A stretch of 64,000 bases of DNA from Syntrophomonas sp. (GCA_016841875.1 JAENYG010000005.1:62001-126000), one strand, 5' to 3'; shown: positions 28,974 to 38,446, counted from the stretch's first letter. A program made the numbers and translations. The notes: generated by a model not told the origin, from the sequence alone.

Positions 28974-29143
28974 GTAGCAGGGTTATTGTAAGATTATTAT
29001 TCTAACCAGCCCATCAACAAAAGCAACTCAGGCCGCAGTTAATATGAGTTAACAAGTTAATCGATTCAGATAAAGGGAACCGGGTCAACTATCCGAATAA
29101 TCAGATGGTAAGCCGTATTCCTGGTTAAAAAGGAGGGGCAGGC

Positions 29144-30889
29144 ATGGGAGAATATGGGTTTTCATTACATCCATACTTTAAAGAAATGCCCGGAATAGGC
29201 AAGGATTTGCCCAGGGAAATGAAGCAGAATGTAGATGAGATAAAAAGGGTTGAAAAAGAGTTAGCCGATGCGGTTAAAAAAGTCACAGATGCAGGAAAAG
29301 CGGCGCAGGATATAAATAGTAAAGGTGAGATGACGGCCTGGCAGCGCATAGAATATCTGGTAGATTCCGGCACCTGGTGTCCTTTACATACCATTTATGA
29401 TCCAGATACTAATGAAGAAGGCACTACCGGTGTCATAGACGGTTTAGGTAAAATAGCAGGTAAATGGGCGGTGATTATTGCATCTAACAACCAGATCATG
29501 GCTGGCGCCTGGATTCCCGGTCAGGCAGATAATATCCTGCGAGTGACGGATATGGCTAAAAGACTGCATATACCTCTAGTGTGGCTGCTTAACTGCAGCG
29601 GGGTAAAACTAACCGAGCAAGAAGAAGTATATGCTAACCGTCGAGGAAATGGTACTCCTTTTTACCGTCATGCGGAGCTGGAAAAACTAGGTATACCAGT
29701 TATCGTAGGTATCTATGGTACCAACCCTGCTGGTGGTGGATATCATGGCATAAGTCCTACCACCCTGATTGCACATAAAGATGCCAACATAGCCGTTGGT
29801 GGTGGGGGTATTGTAAGCGGTATGTCTCCCAAAGGTTTTATTGATCAGGAGACGGCAGAAAACCTCATCGAAGCTACTCAAAAGTTAAATGCTGCACCAC
29901 CGGGCAGGGCGGAAATTCATTATTTGAATACAGGTTTCTTCAGAGAAATTTGCGAAACAGAAGAAAAGGTATTGGATAAAATTAAGCAATATATGAAAGA
30001 TATGCCTGCATATCACCCGGATTTTTTCAGGGTAGCCGAGCCGGCGGAACCTAAATATCCTGCCAGTGATCTTTACAGTCTGGTGCCGTTTAACCAGAGA
30101 AGAGTCTACAATATGAAGGAAGTCCTGGCCAGGTTGTTTGACAACAGCGAACATATGGAATACCGGCCGGATTACGGCCCCGAAGTATACTGCGGGTTGG
30201 CCAAGATAGATGGTTATCTGTGTGGAATCATTGGCAACAACCAGGGGGTTTTGGGGTCCAACTATCCCGAATATACCGACCAGTATCAGGGTATTGGAGG
30301 AAAGCTGTATAGGCAGGGTCTCATTAAAATGAGTGAATTTGTAACATTCTGTGGACGGGACCGTATTCCCATAATATGGCTGCAGGATACTACCGGAATC
30401 GATGTGGGAGACACAGCTGAAAAGGCCGAATTGCTTGGTTTGGGGATGTCCTTGATATATTCTATTGAGCAGACTGATCTTCCCATGATACTGATTGTGC
30501 TGAGAAAAGGTACGGCGGCAGCCCATTATTTACTGGGGGGGCCCAATGGCAACAATAATAATGTGTTTACCCTGGGCACGCCGACCACAGAAATTTATGT
30601 GATGCATGGGGAGACAGCCGCAGCCGCAGCTTATTCACGCAGGTTGGTGAAAGAAAAGCAGGCTGGCAAGTCATTAGAGCCGGTGATCGAAAAAATGAAT
30701 GAGATGGTCAAGGATTACTATGATAAATCGAGACCCGTATATTGTGCACAAAAAGGGTTTGTAGATGAAATCGTGAGATATACTGATCTTCGTAATTATT
30801 GTAAAGCATTTGTTGGCTCGGTATATCAGAATCCAACTTCCATCTGTGCATTTCATCATATGATAACTCCGAGAACGATCAAAGGCTAG
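29144..30889 (+). CDS. gcdA: Glutaconyl-CoA decarboxylase alpha subunit (carboxyltransferase)
   Basis: Transfers the carboxyl group of an enoyl- or acyl-CoA (glutaconyl-CoA in the known enzyme) to biotin. The 581-residue length and the sequence match GcdA of Acidaminococcus as I recall it: NCSGVKLTEQEEVYANRRG, GIYGTNPAGGGYHGISPT, IGGKLYRQGLIKMSEF, QDTTGIDVGDTAEKAELLG and LRKGTAAAHYLLGGPNG. MmdA-type subunits are shorter (~510) with a different N-terminus. The substrate is inferred from similarity. It lies 170 bp after the biotin carrier, probably in the same transcript. Confidence 0.9.
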   Translation: MGEYGFSLHPYFKEMPGIGKDLPREMKQNVDEIKRVEKELADAVKKVTDAGKAAQDINSKGEMTAWQRIEYLVDSGTWCPLHTIYDPDTNEEGTTGVIDGLGKIAGKWAVIIASNNQIMAGAWIPGQADNILRVTDMAKRLHIPLVWLLNCSGVKLTEQEEVYANRRGNGTPFYRHAELEKLGIPVIVGIYGTNPAGGGYHGISPTTLIAHKDANIAVGGGGIVSGMSPKGFIDQETAENLIEATQKLNAAPPGRAEIHYLNTGFFREICETEEKVLDKIKQYMKDMPAYHPDFFRVAEPAEPKYPASDLYSLVPFNQRRVYNMKEVLARLFDNSEHMEYRPDYGPEVYCGLAKIDGYLCGIIGNNQGVLGSNYPEYTDQYQGIGGKLYRQGLIKMSEFVTFCGRDRIPIIWLQDTTGIDVGDTAEKAELLGLGMSLIYSIEQTDLPMILIVLRKGTAAAHYLLGGPNGNNNNVFTLGTPTTEIYVMHGETAAAAAYSRRLVKEKQAGKSLEPVIEKMNEMVKDYYDKSRPVYCAQKGFVDEIVRYTDLRNYCKAFVGSVYQNPTSICAFHHMITPRTIKG

Positions 30890-30932
30890 ATAGCTATCGA
30901 ATAACTATTAAATTCCAAAACAAAACATTTTT

Positions 30933-30973
30933 CTCATGCCCGCAGTAAGCTTTTGCATAACTGCGGGCATGAG
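30933..30973 (+). terminator. Strong hairpin after gcdA
   Basis: Perfect 14-base arms CTCATGCCCGCAGT and ACTGCGGGCATGAG with a 13-base loop. No T-run follows, so it may stabilise RNA or terminate only partly before birA. Confidence 0.55.
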
Positions 30974-31036
30974 AGTAATAGGGCTCATCATCAAGGGATA
31001 TGCGCCGGTGCACATTAGCTGAAGGGCGTGACGTAT

Positions 31037-31945
31037 ATGTATAAAAAGCAGATTAAAGTATATAGACCTATCCGATCGGGACAATTTACTCCCGTAAGGA
31101 ATTGCAGCCGTCAGATAAAGATGGCAAGGCGGCATTTCACGCTAAAATGCCGGAGCCTTAAGGAAGGGCAGAGAATACGTCTGCGAGGAAAAGAGATCTA
31201 TTTCTATAAAGCAGTTGATTCAAGCAATATTATCGCCAGATCTTTGGCCCAATCAGGCGCTGCTGATGGCATCATAATCGTATGTGAAACCCAGACCGCA
31301 GGCAGAGGCAGAAGGGGCAGGCAGTGGTCATGTCCGACAGGCAAAGGGATTCTTATGTCAATGGTATTACGGCCTCAAATAGCTGTTCCAGCCGTCCCCT
31401 TACTTACTCTTCTGACAGGAGTAGTTGTTGCTGAGACTATACATAAAGCTACTGGATGTACGGTGGGTATAAAATGGCCTAATGATATTATTATCAGCGG
31501 TAAAAAAGTCTGCGGTATTCTTGCGGAAAGCAGCATTTCCTCCCAAGGAGTTCCTGAACATGTGATAATGGGTATCGGAATAAACGTGAACTTGGAGAAG
31601 AGCGATCTGCCTTCTGATTGTATGGAAACAAGTACGTCACTAAAAATGGAACTTGGTAAACCCCTATCACGGTTAAGTATATTAAGGGAGTTTATTGCTG
31701 CGTGGGACGAACATTACCAGGCCTTTTTGCAAAATGGGAATGAGTATATCTTTAAAAAATGGAAAGAAAATAATATTACCCTGGGACGTACCGTTACGAT
31801 CAGTAAGGGCAGTGAGTCCATTATCGGCATGGCTGTTGATATAAGCGACCGGGGCGGGCTGGTAATAAGGCTGTCCAATGGGACATTAGAGGAGTTTATG
31901 GCAGAGGATGTTAGTCTGGGCAGGTCTCATTACCAAACTATTTGA
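31037..31945 (+). CDS. birA: Biotin-[biotin carrier protein] ligase, without N-terminal DNA-binding domain
   Basis: Activates biotin and attaches it to the lysine of the biotin carrier. Catalytic motifs are ETQTAGRGRRGRQW, KWPNDIIISGKKVCGIL and GIGINVN. A C-terminal SH3-like domain (GRTVTISKGSESIIGMAVDIS) is present. The first ~50 residues are basic and do not form the HTH of regulatory BirA, so it is probably only an enzyme. It lies after gcdA, consistent with serving that complex. Start ATG 31037 or GTG 31028. Confidence 0.92.
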   Translation: MYKKQIKVYRPIRSGQFTPVRNCSRQIKMARRHFTLKCRSLKEGQRIRLRGKEIYFYKAVDSSNIIARSLAQSGAADGIIIVCETQTAGRGRRGRQWSCPTGKGILMSMVLRPQIAVPAVPLLTLLTGVVVAETIHKATGCTVGIKWPNDIIISGKKVCGILAESSISSQGVPEHVIMGIGINVNLEKSDLPSDCMETSTSLKMELGKPLSRLSILREFIAAWDEHYQAFLQNGNEYIFKKWKENNITLGRTVTISKGSESIIGMAVDISDRGGLVIRLSNGTLEEFMAEDVSLGRSHYQTI

Positions 31946-32074
31946 TGTACACAAATAGTTTGACCCAGGTTAGAAGTCAAAAAAACTATGCAGGACCTTA
32001 TATGATTCATGATGTTTGAATTTTATACTAATAATAAATGCTGTGGCGGTGGAATTTAGGGAGGGAATGGAAAA

Positions 32075-33250
32075 ATGAGTTTACCCTTGGAGGGAATAAA
32101 GATATTGGATTTATCCAGGATGCTGCCTGGCCCATTTTGCACCCAGATATTAGCTGATTACGGAGCAGAGGTAATTAAAGTGGAAGACCGGGAAGGTGAA
32201 ACGGGGAGAAGGCTGCTTCCCCTGATAGGGGATCAATCTGCCCGATTTTATGCACTTAATCGAAATAAAAAGAGTATTACCCTGGATTTGAAAAGACCAG
32301 AAGGTCAAGAAATATTTAAACGAATGGTCGCCGTAAGTGACGTGGTTGTGGATGTTTTTCGTCCGGGAGTTATGGAAAAGCTGGGATTGGGTTACAGTGT
32401 ACTGAAAGACATTAATGAACGGATTATTTATTGTGCTCTTAATGCGTTTGGTTCCAATGGTCCCCTGAGCAGGGTGCCGGCACATGACTTGAATATTCAG
32501 GGTCTGGCCGGGGTAACTGCTTTAACAGGGACGAGTGACAGCATACCAGGCACATCCCCGGTACAGGGGGCAGCAACAGGAGGTTCTTTATATGCCGTTA
32601 TAGCAATCCTAATGGCATTTTTCAATCGGCAAAAAACCGGACAGGGCCAGTTCTGCGATGTTTCCATGATGGATAGCGCTATAAGTTTTATGGCCTATAC
32701 CCTGGCTGAATGGTCAGGTTGGGGCAGACTGCCTCAAAGAGGCAGAGAAGCTTTAACCGGAGGATATGCGTATAGTAATATATATGAGACAAGTGATGAT
32801 AGATATATGGCTCTTGCAGCCCCGGAAACCAAGTTCTGGCATGAATTCTGTGAACGTATAGCTCGGCCCGAATACATAGCCATGCAAAGGAACCGGGAGA
32901 TGCAGGAACAAATGATAGAAGATATTCAAGAAATTATTAAACAAAAGAGCCAGGCTGAATGGATAGAAATCTTTGCGGATGCCAATATATGCTTTACTCC
33001 GGTTCTAAATTTAGATGAAATGTGTACACATCCACAGGTTGCTGCTCGGGAGATGATCATTAAGCTTGATAATTATGAAGATTCAGGTAAAGATATGGTG
33101 CTGATCGGTTCCCCCATGAAACTATCCGATACTCCAGCAGTAGTCAAATTGAGATTTCCAGAAGTAGGCGAACATACCCGAGAAGTCCTGTTGTCAGCTG
33201 GTTATTCAGAGGAGGAAATTGGGGCATTTGCAGCATCAGGTGTTATTTAA
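32075..33250 (+). CDS. Family III CoA transferase (CaiB/BaiF type), copy 1
   Basis: Moves CoA between carboxylic acids without covalent acyl-enzyme ping-pong. The 391-residue protein has the family N-terminus GIKILDLSRMLPGPFCTQILADYGAEVIKVED, NRNKKSITLDLKR, and the region around residue 165 containing the catalytic-aspartate segment (PAHDLNIQGLAG upstream and CDVSMMDSAISFMAYTLAEWSGWG). It is a clear paralogue of the 41381 gene. The acid substrate is not determinable. It is preceded by GGGAGGGAATGG. Confidence 0.92.
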   Translation: MSLPLEGIKILDLSRMLPGPFCTQILADYGAEVIKVEDREGETGRRLLPLIGDQSARFYALNRNKKSITLDLKRPEGQEIFKRMVAVSDVVVDVFRPGVMEKLGLGYSVLKDINERIIYCALNAFGSNGPLSRVPAHDLNIQGLAGVTALTGTSDSIPGTSPVQGAATGGSLYAVIAILMAFFNRQKTGQGQFCDVSMMDSAISFMAYTLAEWSGWGRLPQRGREALTGGYAYSNIYETSDDRYMALAAPETKFWHEFCERIARPEYIAMQRNREMQEQMIEDIQEIIKQKSQAEWIEIFADANICFTPVLNLDEMCTHPQVAAREMIIKLDNYEDSGKDMVLIGSPMKLSDTPAVVKLRFPEVGEHTREVLLSAGYSEEEIGAFAASGVI

Positions 33251-33263
33251 AATAATCAATCTG

Positions 33264-33289
33264 AGACCAGGGATATTTATCCCTGGTCT
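33264..33289. terminator. Hairpin between convergent genes
   Basis: Perfect 12-base arms AGACCAGGGATA and TATCCCTGGTCT with a two-base loop. It lies between the CaiB gene and the minus-strand acyl-CoA dehydrogenase. The T-runs are poor on both sides. Confidence 0.6.
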
Positions 33290-33313
33290 ACTTGCATGGG
33301 TCATTCTGATAAT

Positions 33314-35149
33314 CTAATTAACAATTAAAAAGGCTTCTTCACATTCTAGAACAGAGGTATCTTCGGTTTTTATTACTCCGGTTAGAGTGAAGACATTGGG
33401 TAATACCTGGTTGGCATAGTATCTAGCGCTCTGTATTTTACCTTTATAGAAGGGCCGGTCAAAGTAGTCGTCCGGCAGTTCTTTCAGCTTCTGTTCAGCT
33501 ATCAGAGCTTGTTCCAGAAGACAGGAGGCAACTAGAACCTGTGCGCAGACAAACAGGGTTTTTGAAGCAAATACAGGTATTAAACCGCGTTTTTCTTCAA
33601 AGTTCGCATACCATGAATCGTATACTTTCTTGACTTCCAGTATACACTGGTACCCTTTTTCGAGATTGGCAAACTCACGGGTGAAGGCTGGATTGTCACG
33701 GCTTTTATCGATAAGCCCCTTAATCAACCCCAACCAGCCGGCAAACACAACTCCATCCTTCATCCTCATTTTTCTAGTCACCAGGTCCTGAGCCTGGATG
33801 AAAGAAGTACCTTCCCAAATGGTAAGGATCTTGGAATCGCGTATATACTGTTCAATGGGATACTCCTGTGTAAATCCCACTCCGCCCAAAACCTGCATAG
33901 CTTCGGCCATTAAAGGTAAAGCGGTTTCACTGGAGTAACATTTTATTAAAGGTGTAAACACTTCAGCTATAGCACGATTCTTTTTCCGAATTTCCTTGTC
34001 ACTGGCATGTTCACCCATATCCAACAGATAGAAGCCTTTAAATATCATGGCCCTAATACCTTCTGTATGGGCTTTCATATCCAGAAGCATTCTCTTAATA
34101 TCTTCATGCTTAATAATAGGTACACGATCGGCATTCTTTATTCCGAACGGTCTTCCCTGAATACGCTCAACGGCGTATTGTGATGCATAATAATAGCAGG
34201 CTGAAGCCTGGGAATTAGCACTATGTCCAGTGCTGATTCTGGATTCGTTCATCATATTAAACATCATTGGGAGCCCCATGGATCTGCCTTTTTCATCAGG
34301 GGCAGGACCCAATCTAATTCCGTAACACTCATTGTTTTCTCCAAAACTTAGTAGAGCAGTAGATTGTCCCTTTAGCCCCATCTTATGTTCCAGAGAAACA
34401 GTTGCTACATCATTGGATTTTCCCAGGCTGCCGTTGTCATTAACCCAGATGGCAGGTACAATGTATAGTCCGATTCCGGCTGAACCAGGTGCACAACCTT
34501 CCGGCTTGGCCAGCACCAGGTGAATAGTATTCTCGCATATACCTGTATCCCCACCGGTTATAAACATCTTGGTTCCTTTAATTTTGTAGATATAAGGGTC
34601 TTCAGTAGGGAAAGCTTTAGTGATTATGTCTGGCACATCAGATCCAGCATTAGGTTCAGTCAAACACATAGTTCCCTGGTAACTGCCATCAAACATTTTG
34701 GGTAAAAACTTTTCTTTATCCTTTTCTGTTCCAAATACTGATATAACATTGGCTGCTCCAGTTGTGAGTTTGACTAAGGTGGTTAAGGCAGGGCAGGAAG
34801 CGGCAAGGATTTCCTTGAAAGCACCTGCGATCATCAGCGGCATAAGTCCTTCGGATCCAACAACGTCCGTGCTTGAGCCCCAACCATTCTCCTGCAGATA
34901 ATGATAGGCTTCTTTAAAACCTGGTGCAGGAGTAACAACGCCATTTTCAAACTTATACCCTACTTTATCGCCCTCTGAATTTAATGGGTTAATCATCTCG
35001 CGGGCTATTTTATAGGCCTGGGTTAATAACGGATCAATGTCATCAAGGCTGTAATAATCTTTAAAGAGTTCACAATCCAGGACATCCTGGGTAGGTAACC
35101 ATTCCTTCAGGATAAACTTTAAGTCACGAATATCATATTTATACTCCAA
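33314..35149 (-). CDS. Long-type acyl-CoA dehydrogenase, copy 1
   Basis: FAD enzyme oxidising an acyl-CoA to enoyl-CoA and passing electrons to ETF. TTG start at 35149 follows AAAGGGGGATC. It gives a 611-residue protein aligning from its first residues with the 52082 paralogue (KYDIRDLKFILKEWLPT). Core motifs are MCLTEPNAGSDVPDI, GTKMFITGGD, LGGVGFTQEYPIEQYIRDSKI and IWEGTSFIQAQDL, with the likely catalytic Glu in EGT. A ~130-residue C-terminal helical domain is typical of the ~600-residue class. The chain length preference is unknown. Confidence 0.92.
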   Translation of the reverse strand: MEYKYDIRDLKFILKEWLPTQDVLDCELFKDYYSLDDIDPLLTQAYKIAREMINPLNSEGDKVGYKFENGVVTPAPGFKEAYHYLQENGWGSSTDVVGSEGLMPLMIAGAFKEILAASCPALTTLVKLTTGAANVISVFGTEKDKEKFLPKMFDGSYQGTMCLTEPNAGSDVPDIITKAFPTEDPYIYKIKGTKMFITGGDTGICENTIHLVLAKPEGCAPGSAGIGLYIVPAIWVNDNGSLGKSNDVATVSLEHKMGLKGQSTALLSFGENNECYGIRLGPAPDEKGRSMGLPMMFNMMNESRISTGHSANSQASACYYYASQYAVERIQGRPFGIKNADRVPIIKHEDIKRMLLDMKAHTEGIRAMIFKGFYLLDMGEHASDKEIRKKNRAIAEVFTPLIKCYSSETALPLMAEAMQVLGGVGFTQEYPIEQYIRDSKILTIWEGTSFIQAQDLVTRKMRMKDGVVFAGWLGLIKGLIDKSRDNPAFTREFANLEKGYQCILEVKKVYDSWYANFEEKRGLIPVFASKTLFVCAQVLVASCLLEQALIAEQKLKELPDDYFDRPFYKGKIQSARYYANQVLPNVFTLTGVIKTEDTSVLECEEAFLIVN

Positions 35150-35250
35150 AATAAGATCCCCCTTTATATGGTTCAACCAACAACCAACTCTGCATCTCCT
35201 GAGAGCCCCCCCTTTTTATGTTATATTTACTGGTCTATTGCACTGTTATT

Positions 35251-35266
35251 GCAAAACTTTTGCCAG
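35251..35266 (-). promoter_or_regulatory. Sigma-54 promoter of the long acyl-CoA dehydrogenase
   Basis: On the minus strand this is CTGGCAAAAGTTTTGC: TGGCA and TTGC with GG-N10-GC spacing, about 100 bases upstream of the start. Confidence 0.8.
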
Positions 35267-35297
35267 CGCAACTTTAATACGGGTAGGATCAGTTGCG
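35267..35297. repeat. Inverted repeat beside the sigma-54 promoter
   Basis: CGCAACT (35267-35273) and AGTTGCG (35291-35297) are inverted arms just upstream of the minus-strand -24 element. This is a possible regulator site. Confidence 0.35.
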
Positions 35298-35466
35298 AAT
35301 GAAGTTTAATGCTGGATGACGGTTCTGACTGCAGTTAGGATATTTGAATACCACCACCAGCCAGGCATTAGACTGTGTATTAATAAAGCCCACTGCTGTA
35401 TAACAATAGGACAGTAAGCCAATCATAGGGCAACTATCAAAATATATAGCAGTACTATAGTTGTTG

Positions 35467-35483
35467 TTGGCATCGATTTTGCA
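35467..35483 (+). promoter_or_regulatory. Sigma-54 promoter upstream of the broken crotonase
   Basis: TTGGCATCGATTTTGCA has exact GG-N10-GC spacing. The core TGGCATCGATTTTGCAA is identical to the one at 46243. Confidence 0.85.
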
Positions 35484-35520
35484 AAATTAAATGTTGGGCA
35501 ATAATGAGGGGGAATAAATT

Positions 35521-35987
35521 ATGGATATTGGTCAGTTAATACTGGATGGACCAATCCTGTTAAATGTTAAGGAAAATGGAGTTGCCACTATAACACTGAC
35601 CCGGCCAAAGTCCTTAAACGCTCTAAATAGAGATATGGGGGTGGTATTTAACCTGGTAACTAGGTCATCACCGTGCTGCAGAAATATTATTTAGCGGCAG
35701 GATAACTAGATGCCAAGCAATGTTTGGATCTGGGTATTTTTAATAAAGTTGTGCCTCATGAAGAACTTTACCCTGAAGTATATGCCGTGGCAGACAGGCT
35801 GGCTCAAGGGCCTGTCATGGCCCTGAAGTATGTCAAACAGTTTCTGCGAGCCTGCGTTAACAATGATTTCCCTGCTGTTGCCAGTATGGAGGCCGGAGGA
35901 CAGGTTCAATGCTGGAGCAGCGATGATTTGCATGAGGGAGTGCAGGCATTTTTAGAGAAGCGTAAACCCCAGTTTAAAGGTCAATAA
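35521..35987 (+). pseudogene. Crotonase-family gene with internal deletion and frameshifts
   Basis: The ATG at 35521 begins a good crotonase N-terminus (ENGVATITLTRPKSLNALNRDM) that breaks off after about 45 residues. After a loss of roughly 120 codons the C-terminal third resumes (AAEILFSGR, then in another frame LDLGIFNKVVPHEELYPEV and on to FLEKRKPQFKGQ). Both catalytic glutamate regions are missing. It still has an intact sigma-54 promoter. An 87-codon open frame from 35724 covers the C-terminal part only. Confidence 0.85.
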
Positions 35988-36127
35988 TAGATCCCAGAGC
36001 CTTCTAGCAGCCAAAAAATATAGTGGTATTCTTTTCAAGGTGTATGCCAGATAGTATAATCCAACTGTAGTATGCGGTTAAGAATGTTTGTTTGGTCAAC
36101 AGTAAGATAGAAAGGGGAACAAAAATT

Positions 36128-37267
36128 ATGGATTTTAAGTTAAGTAAGGAGCAGCTGTTGATACAACAAGCTGCACGGGAGTTCGCAGAAAAATATTTAG
36201 AGCCTATAGCTGATCTAGTCGAAAGAGAAAATCGGATACCGGAAGACATTATCAAGATACTTGCAGAGGCTGAATATTTTGCATTGCCTTATGAAGAAAA
36301 ATATGGCGGGGCTGATGCCGGCTATGATGGATACGTTCTGGTTCTGGAACAGCTGAGTAAGGTATGCAGGCCGGTTAGCTCCTTAATCTCTGTAAATACA
36401 CTGGGATTAGGGGCCATTGCCAAATTTGGCACCGAGGAACAGAAACAAAAATATCTGGTTCCCTGCTGTAAAGGAGAATGGTTAGCGTCCTTTGCTTTTA
36501 CCGAGCCGGGTACCGGTTCAGATCCTAAACAGATTACTACTACTGCGGTTAAAAAGGGGGATAACTTTATCCTCAATGGGACCAAACGCTTTATATCCAA
36601 CACAAGTTACAAGGGCCCTATGGTGGTCTTTGCCCGGGATGCTGAAAGCGGCAAACCTACTGGATTTATTGTTGATAAATTCTGTGAAGGTTATTCAGTA
36701 TCGGAACCATGGGACAAGATAGGATTACATGGTCAGACCTTATTAGATGTCTATCTCAAGGATGTTCAGGTGCCGGCCGAGAATTTACTGGGTGAACTGG
36801 GACGTGGTTATCCTATCCTGCAGTATGGAATAGGCTTTGGAAAAATCGGGATGTCGGCCAGCGCTCTCGGTGGATTGGGATCAGCATTAGAGGAGAGTAT
36901 AAAATATGCCAAACAGAAAAACCACCGTGATGGAGTAATTGCCAAGTTCCCTACTATCCAGGTTAAAATTGCCGATCTGGCCATAAACCTGGAAGCAGCC
37001 CGGTGGTTAACATACCGGTTGGGATGTATGGCCAATGATATAAAGGATCAAGCCGAGTTCATTAAAACGGCTGCATTAACCAAGACCTTTGTAACCGAAG
37101 CGGCCTGGCAGGCCTCTCGACTGGCTGTAGATGTACATGGCTCTTATGGCTTGATGTCGGACTATAAAGTCTCCAGGAGCTACCGGGATGCTATTACCGG
37201 TCCAATTGTTGAAGGTGTAACAGATATGCAGAAGATGATAATAGCAGGAATTTTGCTTCATGATTAA
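36128..37267 (+). CDS. Short-chain-type acyl-CoA dehydrogenase (butyryl-CoA dehydrogenase-like)
   Basis: 379 residues, the normal length for Bcd/MMGC-type enzymes. It starts at 36128 after AAAGGGGAAC; an upstream in-frame ATG has no site. Motifs: SKEQLLIQQAAREFAEKYLEP, FAFTEPGTGSDPKQITTTAV, GTKRFISNTSYKGP, YGLMSDYKVSRSYRDA and IVEGVTDMQKMIIAG with the catalytic Glu. It would oxidise butyryl-CoA or a similar acyl-CoA and reduce ETF. No etfAB genes occur in this window. Confidence 0.92.
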   Translation: MDFKLSKEQLLIQQAAREFAEKYLEPIADLVERENRIPEDIIKILAEAEYFALPYEEKYGGADAGYDGYVLVLEQLSKVCRPVSSLISVNTLGLGAIAKFGTEEQKQKYLVPCCKGEWLASFAFTEPGTGSDPKQITTTAVKKGDNFILNGTKRFISNTSYKGPMVVFARDAESGKPTGFIVDKFCEGYSVSEPWDKIGLHGQTLLDVYLKDVQVPAENLLGELGRGYPILQYGIGFGKIGMSASALGGLGSALEESIKYAKQKNHRDGVIAKFPTIQVKIADLAINLEAARWLTYRLGCMANDIKDQAEFIKTAALTKTFVTEAAWQASRLAVDVHGSYGLMSDYKVSRSYRDAITGPIVEGVTDMQKMIIAGILLHD

Positions 37268-37426
37268 ACGATAATCGCTATAGCTGGAGGCAGGCATGCA
37301 GACCCGAAGCCTGACTCCGGACATTGGATTGGAAAGGTCTAATGTTAGTTCCCCTTTGATTTTAAGGCGGCTGAACAAGGTGGAAGGCAGACTAATAATT
37401 TGAAATAGAGGAAATTCTTAAAGGGG

Positions 37427-37526
37427 GGACGGCTCTTAATTGTCATCTTTAACGAAATAATTAGCTGAAGATGACAATTTTAGAACCGTCCTCACTTGAA
37501 GAAAAGATGACAATCTGGAACCGTCC
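37427..37526. repeat. Dispersed-type repeat with inverted and direct copies
   Basis: GGACGGCTCTTAATTGTCAT at 37427 is the inverse of a unit AAGATGACAATTTTAGAACC (37468-37491). That unit recurs in direct orientation as AAGATGACAATCTGGAACC (37504-37526). All end in a CCGTCC motif. It looks like a REP-type intergenic repeat between convergent genes. Confidence 0.7.
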
Positions 37527-37554
37527 CCACTGTCATCAATGCTAATATCCTAGC

Positions 37555-38340
37555 TTAGCGTCCCTTAAAATCCGGCTTTCTCTTCTGAAAAAAGGCGTCG
37601 ATTGATTCCTGTTTATCTTCAGTTCCACAACAGTAAATCGACTGGGCTTGTTCAAATAACTGGCTGGCCATACGGCTGCTTTCCACGGCCAGGTTGATTC
37701 CTCTTTTAGCCATCCAGACTGCAGCGGGAGGCATGGAGGCGATCCGCTTGGCTAATTTCATAGCCCGGTCCATGAGGTCTTCTGGTTCTACGACTATTTC
37801 CACCAGTCCTATAGACTTTGCTTCTTCTGCATCCACTTCTTCGCAGGCCAGTATTAACCTTTTGGCCTGTCCTGCCCCGACCAGTTTTGGCAGCCTGGTA
37901 GTTCCGCCCATATCCGGTGCCAGGCCGAATTTGACTTCGGGGATAGCGATACGTGCATTACTGGCAGCCACCCGGATGTCACAGGATAGGATCAATTCGG
38001 TTCCGGAACCGTAGCATAATCCCTGTATTGCAGCAATGACCGGTACCGGAAAATCTTCCCAGCGATTGTACATATTTTGCTCCCAGGGCAGGTTCTTGCG
38101 TATTGTCTCTGAATTGGCACCTGATTTAAGGTGATTCAGGTCAATGCCGGCCGAGAAATGTTCTCCGCTGCTGTTGATAATCACTGCTCCCAGATCTTCC
38201 ATCTCTTCTATATCATCAGCAGCTTTTACGATTTCCCTCCATACTTTCCGGGTAAAAGTATTCATTTTTTCCGGCCGGTTTAAAGTCAGGATAGCTACCC
38301 GGCCTTCTTTCCGGAGTAATAAATGCTGGTATTCTCCCAT
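37555..38340 (-). CDS. Enoyl-CoA hydratase/isomerase family protein
   Basis: 261-residue crotonase fold enzyme. Visible: VAILTLNRPEKMNTFTRK, the oxyanion-hole segment HFSAGIDLNHL near residue 61, GSGTELILSCDIRVA with the first catalytic Glu position, and IPEVKFGLAPDMGGTTRLPKLVG with the second. The C-terminus FFQKRKPDFKGR is typical. DMGGT in place of the usual GAGGT is a small deviation seen in some isomerases. The precise reaction is uncertain. Confidence 0.9.
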   Translation of the reverse strand: MGEYQHLLLRKEGRVAILTLNRPEKMNTFTRKVWREIVKAADDIEEMEDLGAVIINSSGEHFSAGIDLNHLKSGANSETIRKNLPWEQNMYNRWEDFPVPVIAAIQGLCYGSGTELILSCDIRVAASNARIAIPEVKFGLAPDMGGTTRLPKLVGAGQAKRLILACEEVDAEEAKSIGLVEIVVEPEDLMDRAMKLAKRIASMPPAAVWMAKRGINLAVESSRMASQLFEQAQSIYCCGTEDKQESIDAFFQKRKPDFKGR

Positions 38341-38402
38341 AATTGTTCATTCTCTCCTATCTATAAAAATATTTATTATAACAAATCAATCTCCTTAATA
38401 GT

Positions 38403-38431
38403 AAAAAAAGCCGGCCTTTTCAGGCCGGCTT
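38403..38431 (-). terminator. Rho-independent terminator of the minus-strand CoA transferase
   Basis: Arms AAGCCGGCC and GGCCGGCTT; on the minus strand the stem is followed by TTTTTTTAC. It separates the CoA transferase from the downstream crotonase. Confidence 0.88.
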
Positions 38432-38446
38432 CGGGCCGGTGGATTA

